The notes below the pieces were generated by a model. That model was not told the DNA's origin. It saw only the letters and a program-made list of their open reading frames with translations, and searched no databases. DNA of 64,000 bases from an uncultured Acidobacteriota bacterium (lineage in GTDB: Bacteria; Acidobacteriota; Terriglobia; UBA7540): the NCBI GenBank assembly GCA_937900045.1, contig CALCEB010000202.1, positions 58,468-122,467 of the forward strand. Direction: 5' to 3'. Made by a program: the position numbers and the translations under genes. Of the stretch, positions 33,656 through 43,732 are shown one piece after another. How positions within the stretch are numbered: position 1 is the stretch's first letter; each line of letters opens with the position of its first letter.

Positions 33656-34897
33656 ATGAATTCACCTATGAAGTTTGAGTTCTTTGTAGCGTTGCGGTAT
33701 TTGCGGGCCAAGCGGCGGCAGTCCGTGATCTCGATGGTGACGGCGATTTCCGTGCTGGGCGTGATGGCGGGCGTTTGCGCGCTGGTGGTGGCGCTGGCCA
33801 TCAATAACGGTTTCCGCGATGACCTGGAGCAGAGGCTGCTGGGGGCCACAGCGAACATCAACCTGCTGCGCGCCAAGAACGACGGGATTCAGAAATACGA
33901 CGCGCTCGCCAACCGCCTGGCGCACGTTCCGCATGTGGTCGCCACCTCCCCAGCCCTCTATGAAGAAGTCCTGATTTCCAGCCGCACGAGCGCACAAGGA
34001 GTGGTGCTGAAAGGCGTGGACCCGGAGCGTGAATTGCGGGTGGGAGATCTGCTGACCCACGTCAAGGAAGGGTCCATAAAAGGGCTGTCCGCCCATTTTG
34101 AGGATACGGACCCCTTGGTGATTGGCAAAGAGCTGGCGAAGTCGCTGGGTTTATCTGTGGGCGACCCGGTGCTGGTGACAAGCCCCCAAGGGTACGTAAC
34201 ACCTTTGGGGATAGTACCCAAGTTCCGGCACTTCCGGGTGGTCGGGATTTTCGATTCCGGGTTTTATGATTTTGACGCATCTTGGGTTTATACCAACCTA
34301 GCGGCGGCGCAGAAGCTTTTTGACCTGACGAACGTGGTTTCCGTGATCGGATTTAAAATCGATAACGTCGACTTGGCGGCGCCGGTGGCGGAAGCGATTC
34401 AAAAGGCAGCCGGCCCGGGTTTTGTCACCACGACGTGGATGGAAGAGAACCATTCGTTATTCAGCGCGCTCCATCTTGAGCGGTTGGTCACCATCCTGAC
34501 CATTGGGTTGATCGTTCTGGTGGCGGCTCTGAATATTTTGATCACTCTGGCGATGATGGTGATGGAGAAGAACCGTGACATTGCGGTGTTAATGTCCATG
34601 GGAGCGACCAAGCGGCAGGTATGGTCCGTATTTACGCTGCACGGGCTGATTATTGGCGCGATTGGCGCGGGGTTGGGGTTAGTCCTGGGCTACGGCATCT
34701 CCTGGGTGGGAAACCATTACAGGCTGATCCATCTTCAGGCCGACGTCTACGCATTGGCCTATGTGCCTTTCCACTCGCAGCCGATGGACGGCGCCTGGAT
34801 TGCAGCCGTGGCATTGGCAATCAGCTTTCTGGCCACTCTTTACCCTTCGCTGGCGGCAGCGAGGTTGAACCCGGTGGAGATTTTGCGGTATGAATAA
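33656..34897 (+). CDS. LolC/LolE-type lipoprotein-releasing ABC permease
   Basis: A 413-residue FtsX-family permease. One membrane helix after the cytoplasmic start (FFVALRYLRAKRRQSVISMV leads into it), a periplasmic domain of about 220 residues, then three helices (about 270-295, 320-345 and 375-400). VAALNILITLAMMVMEKNRD and IAVLMSMGATKRQV are the family's coupling-helix region, and it ends SLAAARLNPVEILRYE as LolC/E do. With LolD (207 bp downstream) it would release lipoproteins from the inner membrane. Only one permease is present, so it may act as a homodimer, as LolF is thought to. Start at Met1 or Met5. Confidence 0.9.
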   Translation: MNSPMKFEFFVALRYLRAKRRQSVISMVTAISVLGVMAGVCALVVALAINNGFRDDLEQRLLGATANINLLRAKNDGIQKYDALANRLAHVPHVVATSPALYEEVLISSRTSAQGVVLKGVDPERELRVGDLLTHVKEGSIKGLSAHFEDTDPLVIGKELAKSLGLSVGDPVLVTSPQGYVTPLGIVPKFRHFRVVGIFDSGFYDFDASWVYTNLAAAQKLFDLTNVVSVIGFKIDNVDLAAPVAEAIQKAAGPGFVTTTWMEENHSLFSALHLERLVTILTIGLIVLVAALNILITLAMMVMEKNRDIAVLMSMGATKRQVWSVFTLHGLIIGAIGAGLGLVLGYGISWVGNHYRLIHLQADVYALAYVPFHSQPMDGAWIAAVALAISFLATLYPSLAAARLNPVEILRYE

Positions 34898-35104
34898 CGC
34901 CACAGTTCCGCGCTGTGGGGGGTGAATAGCACGGGGGCGGCCGGAACAGAGGCGCTGCATCGTGTTCGCCCCGGCCAAAACAGAGCGATTGACCAATTGG
35001 GAGTTACCCTTGGACAACCTAACCGGCGGCTACGCCTTCAAAGGGTTGTGCCCCTCCGGCCAGACGGATGCTAAAAAGAGTTATCGGCTAATGCTGGAGT
35101 GCCG

Positions 35105-35824
35105 ATGATAAGGAATGTGGGTGTGAGCCGGGAAGTGCTGGTCCGGGCGGAGGGGTTGACCCGGGTTTTTCGTTCCGGAGACGACGAGGTCGCGGTGTTT
35201 GAGGACTTGAATTTCCAGGTTTGCGCGGGTGAGTTTGTGGCGCTTGTGGGTGAGTCGGGAGCAGGAAAGAGCACGCTCTTGCAGCTTTTGGCCGCGCTAG
35301 ACACTCCAACTAGCGGTGAGGTATACTTCGAGGGGGAGAAGATTAGCCGGTTCAGCGACGTAGAACGCGCACATTATCGCAGCGCCAAGCTGGGTTTTGT
35401 GTGGCAGATGCATTATCTTCTTCCTGAGTTCAGCGCCCTGGAAAACGTGATGATGCCTGCGTTGGTGGCCGGAGTGAATCCCGAGGCAGCAAAGGGCAAG
35501 GCGCTGGAGTTGCTGGCGGAGGTTGGACTTTCCCCGGCGGCGAACCGCCGGCCCGGAGAGCTTTCCGGCGGGGAACGGCAGCGGGTGGCCCTGGCCCGAG
35601 CCTTGATTAACCAGCCATCCCTGCTTCTGGCCGATGAGCCAACGGGAAATCTTGACTATCGCTCAGCGGAACGGATTTCCGGGTTGTTCGAAAAGTTGCA
35701 CCAGGAGTATGGCTTGACCTCGGTGCTGGCAACTCACAACATGGAGCTTGCACAGCGAGCGGATCGCATGTTCCATTTAGCAAGCGGCAAGCTGACCGAA
35801 ACGGTGATTCCGCGGGTACAGTAG
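35105..35824 (+). CDS. lolD: Lipoprotein-releasing system ATP-binding protein LolD
   Basis: A 239-residue ABC ATPase. Walker A VGESGAGKSTLLQLLAALD, Q-loop GFVWQMHYLLPEFSALENVM, signature LSGGERQRVALARAL, Walker B LLLADEPTGNLD and the switch His in LATHN. Sequence around the Q-loop (HxLLPEFxALENV) is typical of LolD/MacB-type ATPases. The ATG at 35105 has GGAG six bases upstream; a GTG at 35099 is also in frame. It partners the permease upstream; the 207-bp gap between them holds a short hairpin (CCACAG...CTGTGG near 34902-34919) and no gene. Confidence 0.92.
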   Translation: MIRNVGVSREVLVRAEGLTRVFRSGDDEVAVFEDLNFQVCAGEFVALVGESGAGKSTLLQLLAALDTPTSGEVYFEGEKISRFSDVERAHYRSAKLGFVWQMHYLLPEFSALENVMMPALVAGVNPEAAKGKALELLAEVGLSPAANRRPGELSGGERQRVALARALINQPSLLLADEPTGNLDYRSAERISGLFEKLHQEYGLTSVLATHNMELAQRADRMFHLASGKLTETVIPRVQ

Positions 35825-35942
35825 GCAAAGGATCCGCGGGTGAAGGGCGGCCCGAAGGGTTAGATGCCGGGCTTGAAACAAGAATACCCGGTATTCCGCC
35901 GAAGCTGGCGGTTCGGCGTCTCCAGGAAGCAACTGAGGAGCC

Positions 35943-38381
35943 ATGTTCGAGAAATATACGGAGAAGGCCCGCCGTGTGATTTTCTTTGCCCGGTATGAGG
36001 CCAGTCAGTTTGGCAGCTCCTACATCGAAACCGAGCACTTGCTGCTCGGCTTGCTGCGCGAGGACAAGGCTCTGACCAACCGCTTTCTAAGGGCGCACGC
36101 CTCGATCGAATCCATCCGCAAACAAATTGAAGGGCGGACCACACTCCGCGAGAAGGTTTCAACCTCCGTCGATCTTCCGCTGAGTCAGGAGTGCAAACGG
36201 GTGCTGGCCTTTGCCGCGGAAGAGGCGGAGCGGATCTCGCACAAGCACATTGGAACGGAGCACCTGTTGCTGGGCTTGCTGCGGGAAGAGAAATCCTTCG
36301 CCGCGGAGATCTTACATGAAAGGGGGTTGCGCCTGACGGCGTTGCGCGAAGAGCTGAACCGCGCGCAGAATGAGAAGATGTCATCCAACCGCCCCAAAGA
36401 GACTTCATTGCTTGCGGAGTTCAGCCGCGACCTCACCCAAGCGGCCGTGGAGAGCCAATTGGATCCTCTGGTGGGACGCGAGAACGAATTGGAAAGGTCG
36501 ATCCAGATCCTTTGCCGTAGAACCAAGAATAATCCGGTGCTGATCGGCGAACCCGGAGTTGGAAAAACCGCCATTGTGGAGGGCTTGGCGCAACGCATTG
36601 CGGACGGGAACGTTCCATCCTTTTTGGCTGACAAACGCATCCTGGCGCTTGACCTTTCCTTGATTGTGGCTGGCACCAAGTACCGCGGCCAGTTTGAAGA
36701 GCGATTGAAGACCATCATGAAGGAATTGATGGAGGCTCAGAACGCTGTCATCTTTATTGATGAGCTGCACACGCTGGTGGGCGCGGGATCAGCCGAAGGG
36801 TCCCTCGACGCCGCCAACATCCTGAAACCTGCCCTATCGCGCGGTGAAATCCAGTGTATCGGCGCAACGACGCCGGCGGAATATCGCAAGTCGATTGAGA
36901 AAGACCGTTCGCTGGAGCGGCGCTTTCAAGCGGTGAAGGTTTCGGCGCCCAATGAGAGCGAAGCGGTGAAAATCCTCTACGGCATCAAGGAGCGGTACGA
37001 GAAGTTTCATGCCGTGACTTATACGGATAGCGCGCTAGCGGCCTCGGTTTACCATTCCAGCCGCTACATTCCGGACCGTTTTCTGCCGGACAAGGCCATC
37101 GACTTGATCGATGAAGCGGGGGCGCGGGTGAAACTGCAGCAGGGCATGTTGCCGGAAGAGATGATCGAAGCACAGAAGCGCATCAAATTCGTGGTGCACC
37201 GGATGGAAGCGGCCATCGCCAACCACGAATTTGAAAAAGCGCGGTTCTACTCAGATGAAGAACGAAAAGAGCGTGAGAACCTGCGCATTTTACGCGAAAA
37301 GTATCATATCGACGAAACAGCGATGGGCGAAGTCACCCGCGACGACATCGAGGAAGTGGTGGCCCGATGGACCGGAGTGCCGGTCACGGCGATCAAAGAA
37401 GAAGAAATGTCCAAGCTCCTGCGCATCGAGGAGGAATTGCACAAGCGCATCGTGAGCCAGGAAAAAGCGATTTCCGCGCTGGCAAGGGCCATCCGGCGGT
37501 CCCGCGCCGGTCTGAAGGCGCCAGGACGCCCCGTGGGATCCTTCCTCTTCCTGGGGCCGACCGGTGTGGGCAAAACGGAGGTGGCCCGGTCATTGGCCAC
37601 ATTTCTTTTCGGAAGCGAGCGGGCGCTGATCCGTTTTGATATGTCCGAATTCATGGAAAAGCACTCCGTTTCAAAGCTTATTGGTTCGCCGCCCGGATAC
37701 GTCGGCTACGAAGAGGGCGGCCAACTCACGGAGCGGGTGCGCCGGTCCCCATATTCGGTGATTCTGCTCGATGAAATTGAAAAGGCGCATCCGGATCTAT
37801 TCAATATCTTGTTGCAAGTGTTTGAGGATGGCCAGTTAACAGACGGCCTGGGCAACACGGTCGATTTCAAGAATACCATCATTATCATGACCTCCAACAT
37901 TGGCGCCCGGTATATTGAAAAGCGCAGCCAACTGGGTTTCCAATCCACTCAGGATGAGGGTTGGGACAAGAAGGTGGAGAACCTGGTGATGGGCGAGGTG
38001 AAACGCCTGTTTAATCCGGAGTTCCTGAACCGTGTGGATGAAGTGATTGTGTTCAACGCGTTAACCGATGAGGACTTGATGCAGATCGTAGACCTGATGG
38101 TTTCCAACATGAACACCCATCTGGCGCAAAAGAACATTGCCGTGAGCATGACGCCAGAAGCCGCGCGCTGGATACTCGAAAAGACTTGTACGGACCGTTC
38201 TTACGGGGCGCGGCCGCTCCGCCGGGCGTTGCAGAAATACGTGGAGGATCCACTGTCGGAGGCGCTGATTCAGGGTGATATCCAATCTCCGGCAGTTCTT
38301 GAAGTCGCGGTGGGCGGGGAAGGTCTTTCCTACCGGCCGGTGAACGATAAGCTGGTGACGGCGACTCCGCTTACCCGGTGA
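35943..38381 (+). CDS. clpC: ATP-dependent Clp protease ATP-binding subunit ClpC
   Basis: An 812-residue Hsp100 unfoldase. The N-domain has two Clp repeats (residues about 5-75 and 80-145; both contain [11 protein letters not shown]). First AAA module: Walker A GEPGVGKT and Walker [14 protein letters not shown] motif in the middle ([20 protein letters not shown]) identifies ClpC rather than ClpA or ClpB. Second AAA module: [15 protein letters not shown] and [16 protein letters not shown]. The ClpP-docking loop is visible as QLGFQS. It feeds unfolded substrates to ClpP; clpP, mcsA and ctsR are not adjacent. It lies between the lol genes and bamA. Confidence 0.96.
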   Translation: MFEKYTEKARRVIFFARYEASQFGSSYIETEHLLLGLLREDKALTNRFLRAHASIESIRKQIEGRTTLREKVSTSVDLPLSQECKRVLAFAAEEAERISHKHIGTEHLLLGLLREEKSFAAEILHERGLRLTALREELNRAQNEKMSSNRPKETSLLAEFSRDLTQAAVESQLDPLVGRENELERSIQILCRRTKNNPVLIGEPGVGKTAIVEGLAQRIADGNVPSFLADKRILALDLSLIVAGTKYRGQFEERLKTIMKELMEAQNAVIFIDELHTLVGAGSAEGSLDAANILKPALSRGEIQCIGATTPAEYRKSIEKDRSLERRFQAVKVSAPNESEAVKILYGIKERYEKFHAVTYTDSALAASVYHSSRYIPDRFLPDKAIDLIDEAGARVKLQQGMLPEEMIEAQKRIKFVVHRMEAAIANHEFEKARFYSDEERKERENLRILREKYHIDETAMGEVTRDDIEEVVARWTGVPVTAIKEEEMSKLLRIEEELHKRIVSQEKAISALARAIRRSRAGLKAPGRPVGSFLFLGPTGVGKTEVARSLATFLFGSERALIRFDMSEFMEKHSVSKLIGSPPGYVGYEEGGQLTERVRRSPYSVILLDEIEKAHPDLFNILLQVFEDGQLTDGLGNTVDFKNTIIIMTSNIGARYIEKRSQLGFQSTQDEGWDKKVENLVMGEVKRLFNPEFLNRVDEVIVFNALTDEDLMQIVDLMVSNMNTHLAQKNIAVSMTPEAARWILEKTCTDRSYGARPLRRALQKYVEDPLSEALIQGDIQSPAVLEVAVGGEGLSYRPVNDKLVTATPLTR

Positions 38382-38578
38382 AGTTTCCCTGCGCCAGCCG
38401 GCAGAAAAGCGAAAACTGCGCCCGAGTGCGACCTTCACTAGCTGACATCCAGGGAATTCCGAAGGGCTTATCCGAGTAGACCACTAGCTCAACCGGTCTG
38501 TTGCCAGCCGCCCGCGCGGAGCGTATCAACTTTGAAGGAAACGGAGGGGCGACACTGTCCTTTAAGGTCAGCCGATCT

Positions 38579-41500
38579 ATGACGAGAGCTTTCTCCCGCC
38601 CGGCGCGGCTGCTTGTGGTTTCTCTCCTATTGGGATTATTGACGGCCCTGGTTGCGTCCGCGCAGAGTCAACAGCCTTCCCAGCCCTCGAGCCCGTCGAA
38701 CAGTCAGGCCCCCGCCAAGCCCAGCAACCCAGGTCAGGGGAATCCACCGGCAAACGAATCCCAAAAACCCGCAAATCCCCCTGCGGCTCAACCTCAGGCC
38801 GGACCGATTCATCTGGAATCCGCTCCCGCTGCTACACAGAATCCTAACCAGCCTCAAAATCAGGCCCCAGGGCGAATCCAACTGGAAGCACCCCCTGTGG
38901 CCAAAAAGCCCACACCAACGGCTGCCCAACCGGTTCTTCCCAAGCAGACCCTGATTCAGGCCATCATCTTTCGAGGCAACCGCCGGATTCTTTCTTCGAC
39001 CCTGCGGGCACGAATTTTTACCCACCCGGGCGATGTTTACGATCCGAGTTCCCTGGAAAGGGACTTCATGGCCCTGTGGAATACTGGCTTCTTCGACGAT
39101 ATCCGGTTGGAGGCTTCGGACGGGTCAAAGGGTAAGATTCTCACCTTCTTCGTGCGCGAAAAGAAACTGATCCGGAGTATTGATTACAAAGGGTTGAGCA
39201 GCGTCAGCGAATCCGACGTGATGGACCGCTTCCGGGAACGGAAGGTGGGGCTCTCGATTGAATCGCAATATGACCCGGTGGTGATCAAACGGGCAGAAGT
39301 CGTCCTGGAAGAGATGTTGGCCGAAAACGGCAGGGAATTTGCCACGGTCAAGGCGCGCACCCGCAACATCCCGCCGAACTCGATGGCCTTGACTTTCATC
39401 GTAGTCGAAGGCCCGAAGGTGAAACTCGGCAAGATCCGCTTCAAGGGGAACAATGTCTATTCCAATGCGACCCTGATTCGCACCATGAAGTATTCGCGGC
39501 CCATGGGCTTGCCCCCATGGTTTTATATCTTCCATCGCACCTACAACAAGGACAAGATTGACGCCGACCTTGAAAACATCCGTGAGTTTTACCAATCTCA
39601 CGGTTATTTCTTCGCCGTGCCCAGCGAGCCCGTCGCCAAGACCGTGGACACGCGCCGGCCGTGGCCATTCATTTTCCTGGGTCGAGGGCGGGGAAAACGA
39701 GTTGACATTACGATTCCCGTTGAAGAAGGGGACCAGTACCGGCTGGGCCGGTTCGTGATTCGAGGCAACAAGCTCTTCAAGCAGGGGCCGCTGGAAAAGG
39801 TGATGCCGATGAAGACCGGTGATGTGTTCAACCTCACCAAGGTCCGGGATAGTATCAAGAACTACACCAAACTTTACGGGGAATTCGGTTATATCAACTT
39901 CACGGCCAATCCCGACATTGAACCGGACCGTAAGAAAAAGGTGATCAATCTAGCGCTTGATTTCGACGAGGAAAAACAGTATTTCGTCCACCGGATTAAT
40001 TTTGTCGGAAACACGAAAACGCGCGATAAGGTGATCCGCCGGGAAATCCTGCTGAGCGAAGGCAGTGTGTTCAACACGGCGCTCTGGGACTTGAGTATCT
40101 ATCGCGTCAATCAACTTGGCTTTTTCGATCCCATCAAGAAGAAGGATTACACGGTCACGCAAGACAATAAGGACCAGACCGTGGACATTGACCTGAAGGT
40201 GAAAGAAAAAGGCAAGAATTCCATCGGATTTTCCGGCGGCATCAGTGGGATCGAGGGCAATTTCGTCGGGCTCAATTACTCTACGAACAATTTCCTGGGC
40301 CTGGGTGAAACTCTCTCCTTGGGCGGTGAAGTGGGGACGTTCATGACCAATGTCTCCTTTGGTTTTACGAAGCCCTATCTATTTGACCGCCCCATCACCA
40401 CCGGCTTTACGGTCTTCGTTAACGACTACCACTTTGACCAGTTGCGCCAGGAGGCTCTGTTCGGCGGATATAACCCTAACACGCTGGAGAATACGCCTTT
40501 CGCCAATGCGTATTACCAGAACTTCCAGCAGAATTCGAAGGGCTTCACAGCGTTTCTCCAGTACCCACTGCACCGGTCGTTCGCGCGCGTGGGCTTGACG
40601 TACAGCTACACCATCAGCAGCATTCAGGCCTTCAGCGCAGCATCGGAGTCAATGTTTAGCGTTCTCGCCTACGGCGAATTCGCAGGGCCAAACCAGTTGA
40701 CGGGCATCACGCAAAGCACGGTTTCCCCGCAGTATCTCTATAATACCGTTGATAACCCGATGAAGCCCACGCATGGCAAGTCGATTTCCGCCACACTGGC
40801 TTTCTCGGGCAGCGTTCTCGGTGGCAACGTTAATACCATCCAGCCCAGCTTGGAAATGAAGTATTACCACCCGATTAATCATCACCGCAACGTTCTGGCC
40901 TTTCACTTCCTGGGAACCACCATATCTGGTTTTGGAGGCAAAGTACCGCCGCCCTTTGATCGCATCTTCATGGGTGGTGAATATGACATTCGCGGCTTTA
41001 ACATCTATAGCATCAGCCCGGTTATCTTCTTCCCCACCACCGCCCAGGTCTGCAACCGCGATAACAATGGAAACCGCATCTGGGCGGTCAGCCCACAAGG
41101 AAAGCAACAAGTGGGAACCTGCGGTTCCTTCACCAACTTTCCCTATGACACCATCCAGGTGCCGGGTGGTGACACGGAGTTGCTGTCGAACTTTGAATAC
41201 CGGATACCCATTGCCGGTCCGGTGACCCTGGCCTACTTCATCGACATCGGTGACTCTTTCATCCTGAATCCTGGCCAGTTGAAACTACAACCCGGAGCAC
41301 TGTCCAGCCTGGGGCAGGAGTTCCCGTACTTTAAGCCATACCTGCCAACCAATCACCTTAACCCGATTTCTGCTCTCAACTTTGTGCCGAGGAGCTCCAC
41401 GGGGCTTGAACTTCAGGTAATTCTGCCGATCGTGCATGCGCCCATCCGCATTTATTACGGCTACAACTGGCTGCGCCTGAACAATACGCTGGTCACGCCG

Positions 41501-41632
41501 CCTCAGGACCTTCCGCCCGTGTCTCTGTTCCCCAACGTAGCGACTTACGACGCGGCGCTGCCCTACTTTGAGCGGATCTCATTCTCAGAGCCGCACGGCA
41601 TGGCCGGATTTACCGTAGCCCAATCGTTCTAA
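38579..41632 (+). CDS. bamA: Outer membrane protein assembly factor BamA (Omp85)
   Basis: A 1017-residue Omp85 protein that inserts beta-barrel proteins into the outer membrane. The ATG at 38579 begins a signal peptide (RLLVVSLLLGLLTALVASAQ); the in-frame TTG at 38501 is rejected. A Pro/Gln/Ser-rich linker of about 90 residues follows, then several POTRA domains (IQAIIFRGNRRILSSTLRAR begins the first; later ones begin KLGKIRFKGNNVYSN, RLGRFVIRGNKLF and FVHRINFVGNTKTRD). The C-terminal barrel contains the conserved FMGGEYDIRGFNIYS loop motif and ends with aromatic F (TVAQSF). Larger than E. coli BamA (810) because of the linker and long loops. skp follows 63 bp later. Confidence 0.95.
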   Translation: MTRAFSRPARLLVVSLLLGLLTALVASAQSQQPSQPSSPSNSQAPAKPSNPGQGNPPANESQKPANPPAAQPQAGPIHLESAPAATQNPNQPQNQAPGRIQLEAPPVAKKPTPTAAQPVLPKQTLIQAIIFRGNRRILSSTLRARIFTHPGDVYDPSSLERDFMALWNTGFFDDIRLEASDGSKGKILTFFVREKKLIRSIDYKGLSSVSESDVMDRFRERKVGLSIESQYDPVVIKRAEVVLEEMLAENGREFATVKARTRNIPPNSMALTFIVVEGPKVKLGKIRFKGNNVYSNATLIRTMKYSRPMGLPPWFYIFHRTYNKDKIDADLENIREFYQSHGYFFAVPSEPVAKTVDTRRPWPFIFLGRGRGKRVDITIPVEEGDQYRLGRFVIRGNKLFKQGPLEKVMPMKTGDVFNLTKVRDSIKNYTKLYGEFGYINFTANPDIEPDRKKKVINLALDFDEEKQYFVHRINFVGNTKTRDKVIRREILLSEGSVFNTALWDLSIYRVNQLGFFDPIKKKDYTVTQDNKDQTVDIDLKVKEKGKNSIGFSGGISGIEGNFVGLNYSTNNFLGLGETLSLGGEVGTFMTNVSFGFTKPYLFDRPITTGFTVFVNDYHFDQLRQEALFGGYNPNTLENTPFANAYYQNFQQNSKGFTAFLQYPLHRSFARVGLTYSYTISSIQAFSAASESMFSVLAYGEFAGPNQLTGITQSTVSPQYLYNTVDNPMKPTHGKSISATLAFSGSVLGGNVNTIQPSLEMKYYHPINHHRNVLAFHFLGTTISGFGGKVPPPFDRIFMGGEYDIRGFNIYSISPVIFFPTTAQVCNRDNNGNRIWAVSPQGKQQVGTCGSFTNFPYDTIQVPGGDTELLSNFEYRIPIAGPVTLAYFIDIGDSFILNPGQLKLQPGALSSLGQEFPYFKPYLPTNHLNPISALNFVPRSSTGLELQVILPIVHAPIRIYYGYNWLRLNNTLVTPPQDLPPVSLFPNVATYDAALPYFERISFSEPHGMAGFTVAQSF

Positions 41633-41695
41633 ACGGCCCTTAAATGAGTTAGAATATGAGTCGCACGAATTAATATAACTTTTGAGGTTTTGTGA

Positions 41696-42289
41696 ATGAA
41701 AAACAGAATGATCAGCTTCAGCATCATGCTGGCTGCCCTGGGATTGCCCCTGATGCTGCATGGACAAGGCAATTCCTCCGCCACCGGAACGAGCGTCGCC
41801 GTCATCAATATCCAACAGGCCATCGCCACCAGTGCCGAAGGCAAGCAGGCCCTCGATGAACTTCAGAAGAAATACCAACCACGCCGCCAGGACCTTCAAC
41901 AGCAACAACAGGCGATTAGTGCGTTGCAGGACCAGTTGCAGAGAGGGGCAACCACCCTCAGCGACGACGAAAAGTTCCGGCTCTCCCGCGAGATTCAGGA
42001 TAAACAGCGCCTGTTCAAGCGCGCCCAAGAAGACGCGAATAGCGACTTTCAGGCGGACAGCCAGGACATTATCCAAAGGATTGGGAAGAAAATGGTTCAG
42101 GTCATCAATCAATACTCCCAGAGCCACAACCTTTCCCTGGTTCTTGATGATTCCCAGCTTCCCCTCTATTACGTGGCCAAGGGAACAGACATTACAGCCC
42201 CCATCGTCAAGCTTTACGATCAGGCAAACCCAGTTGCGGCAGCTTCCAGTTCCCCGGCCGTCCCAAAGACGCCTGCCGCCAAGCACTGA
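41696..42289 (+). CDS. skp: Periplasmic chaperone Skp/OmpH
   Basis: A 197-residue OmpH-family chaperone. Signal peptide MKNRMISFSIMLAALGLPLM ending near LHGQG, a short strand (SVAVINIQQAIATSAEGKQA) typical of OmpH, and a long coiled coil (about 60-130, rich in Gln/Lys/Glu). A low-complexity Ala/Pro tail ends the protein. It would hold unfolded outer-membrane proteins for BamA, encoded 63 bp upstream; this gene pair is conserved widely. A hairpin at 42317-42344 follows. Confidence 0.9.
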   Translation: MKNRMISFSIMLAALGLPLMLHGQGNSSATGTSVAVINIQQAIATSAEGKQALDELQKKYQPRRQDLQQQQQAISALQDQLQRGATTLSDDEKFRLSREIQDKQRLFKRAQEDANSDFQADSQDIIQRIGKKMVQVINQYSQSHNLSLVLDDSQLPLYYVAKGTDITAPIVKLYDQANPVAAASSSPAVPKTPAAKH

Positions 42290-42316
42290 CTCCAGGCCAG
42301 TGATTTAGCAGCGAGG

Positions 42317-42344
42317 CCGGTCTCCGGACCAGCGGCGCTGGAGA
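42317..42344 (+). terminator. Hairpin after skp (terminator-like)
   Basis: GGTCTCC and GGAGACC arms around a 14-base loop, 28 bp after the skp stop, without a T run. A second hairpin CCGGAA-TTCCCG-TTCCGG lies at 42421-42438, next to the convergent folD stop. Confidence 0.4.
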
Positions 42345-42441
42345 CCGTGCTGAAGCGTCTTCATCAGAAGTGCGGAATCAATCAGCCCATCCGCTTAACC
42401 CTCTTCGAACGTTTCACGAACCGGAATTCCCGTTCCGGAGG

Positions 42442-43374
42442 TTAGCGTAACCGCAATCCCGGTCTACGCTCGCTGGCGGCCTTGACGGTATTGGACATCA
42501 ACATGGCAATGGTCAGCGGACCGACGCCGCCCGGTACGGGGGTATAGGCCCCTGCGACTTCCCGTACATCTTCCGGATGGACATCACCCACCAGCAGTGT
42601 ACCTTTCGCTTCAAACCGGGTGAGGGCCTCGCTTGGGCTCCTGTAAATGGACAGGACCTGTTCGCGGCGGCTCAAGCGATTTGTTCCCACATCAATCACG
42701 GTTGCCCCGGGTTTGATAAATTCCCTGGTCACGAATGCCGGGCGGCCCATCGCCGCGATCAGGATATCTGCCTGTCGGGTGATTTCGGCGAGATTCGCGG
42801 TCCGGGAATGGCAAATGGTGACCGTAGCATTTTCCTTCACCAGAAGCAGGGCCACCGGCTTCCCCACAATGTCGCTCCGGCCGATGACCACGGCCCGGGC
42901 GCCTTCAATCTGAATCTGGCTGTGATGGAGAATTTCCAGTATGCCGGCCGGAGTGCATGGCACCAGCCCCGGCCGCCCGCTCATGAGCTTCCCGGCGTTG
43001 AACGGATGGAACCCATCCACGTCCTTTGCCGGCTCAACGGCGTCCAGCACCTTGTGAGTATCGACAGATTTCGGAAGTGGCAGTTGGACCAGAATTCCAT
43101 CAATCTCGTCGCGTGAATTGAGGGCGCGGACCCTTTGGATCAACTCTTCCGTTAAAGTGGATGCCGGGAGGTCAATTCTTTCGCTGTAAAGTCCAAGGGA
43201 TTCGCAGGCCTTGACCTTGCTGCGCACGTAAATCTGGGAAGCTGGGTTTTCTCCCACCAAAACGGCGGCTAGACCGGGCTGCACTCCTTGGGCCCTGAGC
43301 AGAGCAATTTCACGCTCCAATTCCGCCTTGATTTGATCTTGAATATCAGTGCCCTTTAATACCCTCGCCGTCAC
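42442..43374 (-). CDS. folD: Bifunctional methylene-THF dehydrogenase / methenyl-THF cyclohydrolase
   Basis: A 310-residue FolD, converting 5,10-methylene-THF to 10-formyl-THF. Signature motifs: the substrate Tyr/Lys region SQIYVRSKVKACESLG (catalytic Lys in YVRSK), DGILVQLPLPKSVDT, the dinucleotide-binding VVIGRSDIVGKPVALLL, and PVPGGVGPLTIAMLM. It is slightly longer than the usual 280-290 residues because of an insertion after the Asn/Arg segment (REQVLSIYRSPSEALTRFEA) before VGDVHPEDV. Monocistronic, convergent with skp. Confidence 0.95.
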   Translation of the reverse strand: MTARVLKGTDIQDQIKAELEREIALLRAQGVQPGLAAVLVGENPASQIYVRSKVKACESLGLYSERIDLPASTLTEELIQRVRALNSRDEIDGILVQLPLPKSVDTHKVLDAVEPAKDVDGFHPFNAGKLMSGRPGLVPCTPAGILEILHHSQIQIEGARAVVIGRSDIVGKPVALLLVKENATVTICHSRTANLAEITRQADILIAAMGRPAFVTREFIKPGATVIDVGTNRLSRREQVLSIYRSPSEALTRFEAKGTLLVGDVHPEDVREVAGAYTPVPGGVGPLTIAMLMSNTVKAASERRPGLRLR

Positions 43375-43732
43375 TTGGCCTCCTCGCGGTTTCCCGGTGT
43401 TTGGAGTCTACCACAGGGCGGAACGGGTGGTGGCTTGGATGCCGTTTCCCAGGCAACCCGTAATAGGACTTTAGTCCCGGTACTGATGGAGTTGGCATAG
43501 GGATGGACAATCGGGAGCTAATTGATCTACTATTTAACTGAAGACCCTGAAATGATGCGATAGAAGCGGCATTGCAGAATCCCCATGGCTTCTACTTCAG
43601 AGGCAAGGATTCGGGCATTGCTGGGTATTTCTTCAGGCTAGGTGCGGTATTAAGGGTTATCATACAAAGAATTTATAGAGATCTAATAATCATCTGTCAA
43701 AAAGCAAAGTGTTTGGGTGTCGTGAGAGGGTT
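43375..43732. other. Intergenic region without recognised gene
   Basis: A 358-bp divergent gap between folD and the PEP-CTERM gene at 43733. The last 200 bases are AT-richer than the surroundings (e.g. AATTTATAGAGATCTAATAA near 43670) and probably hold promoters. No repeat family member, RNA gene or reading frame with protein-like composition was found. Confidence 0.6.
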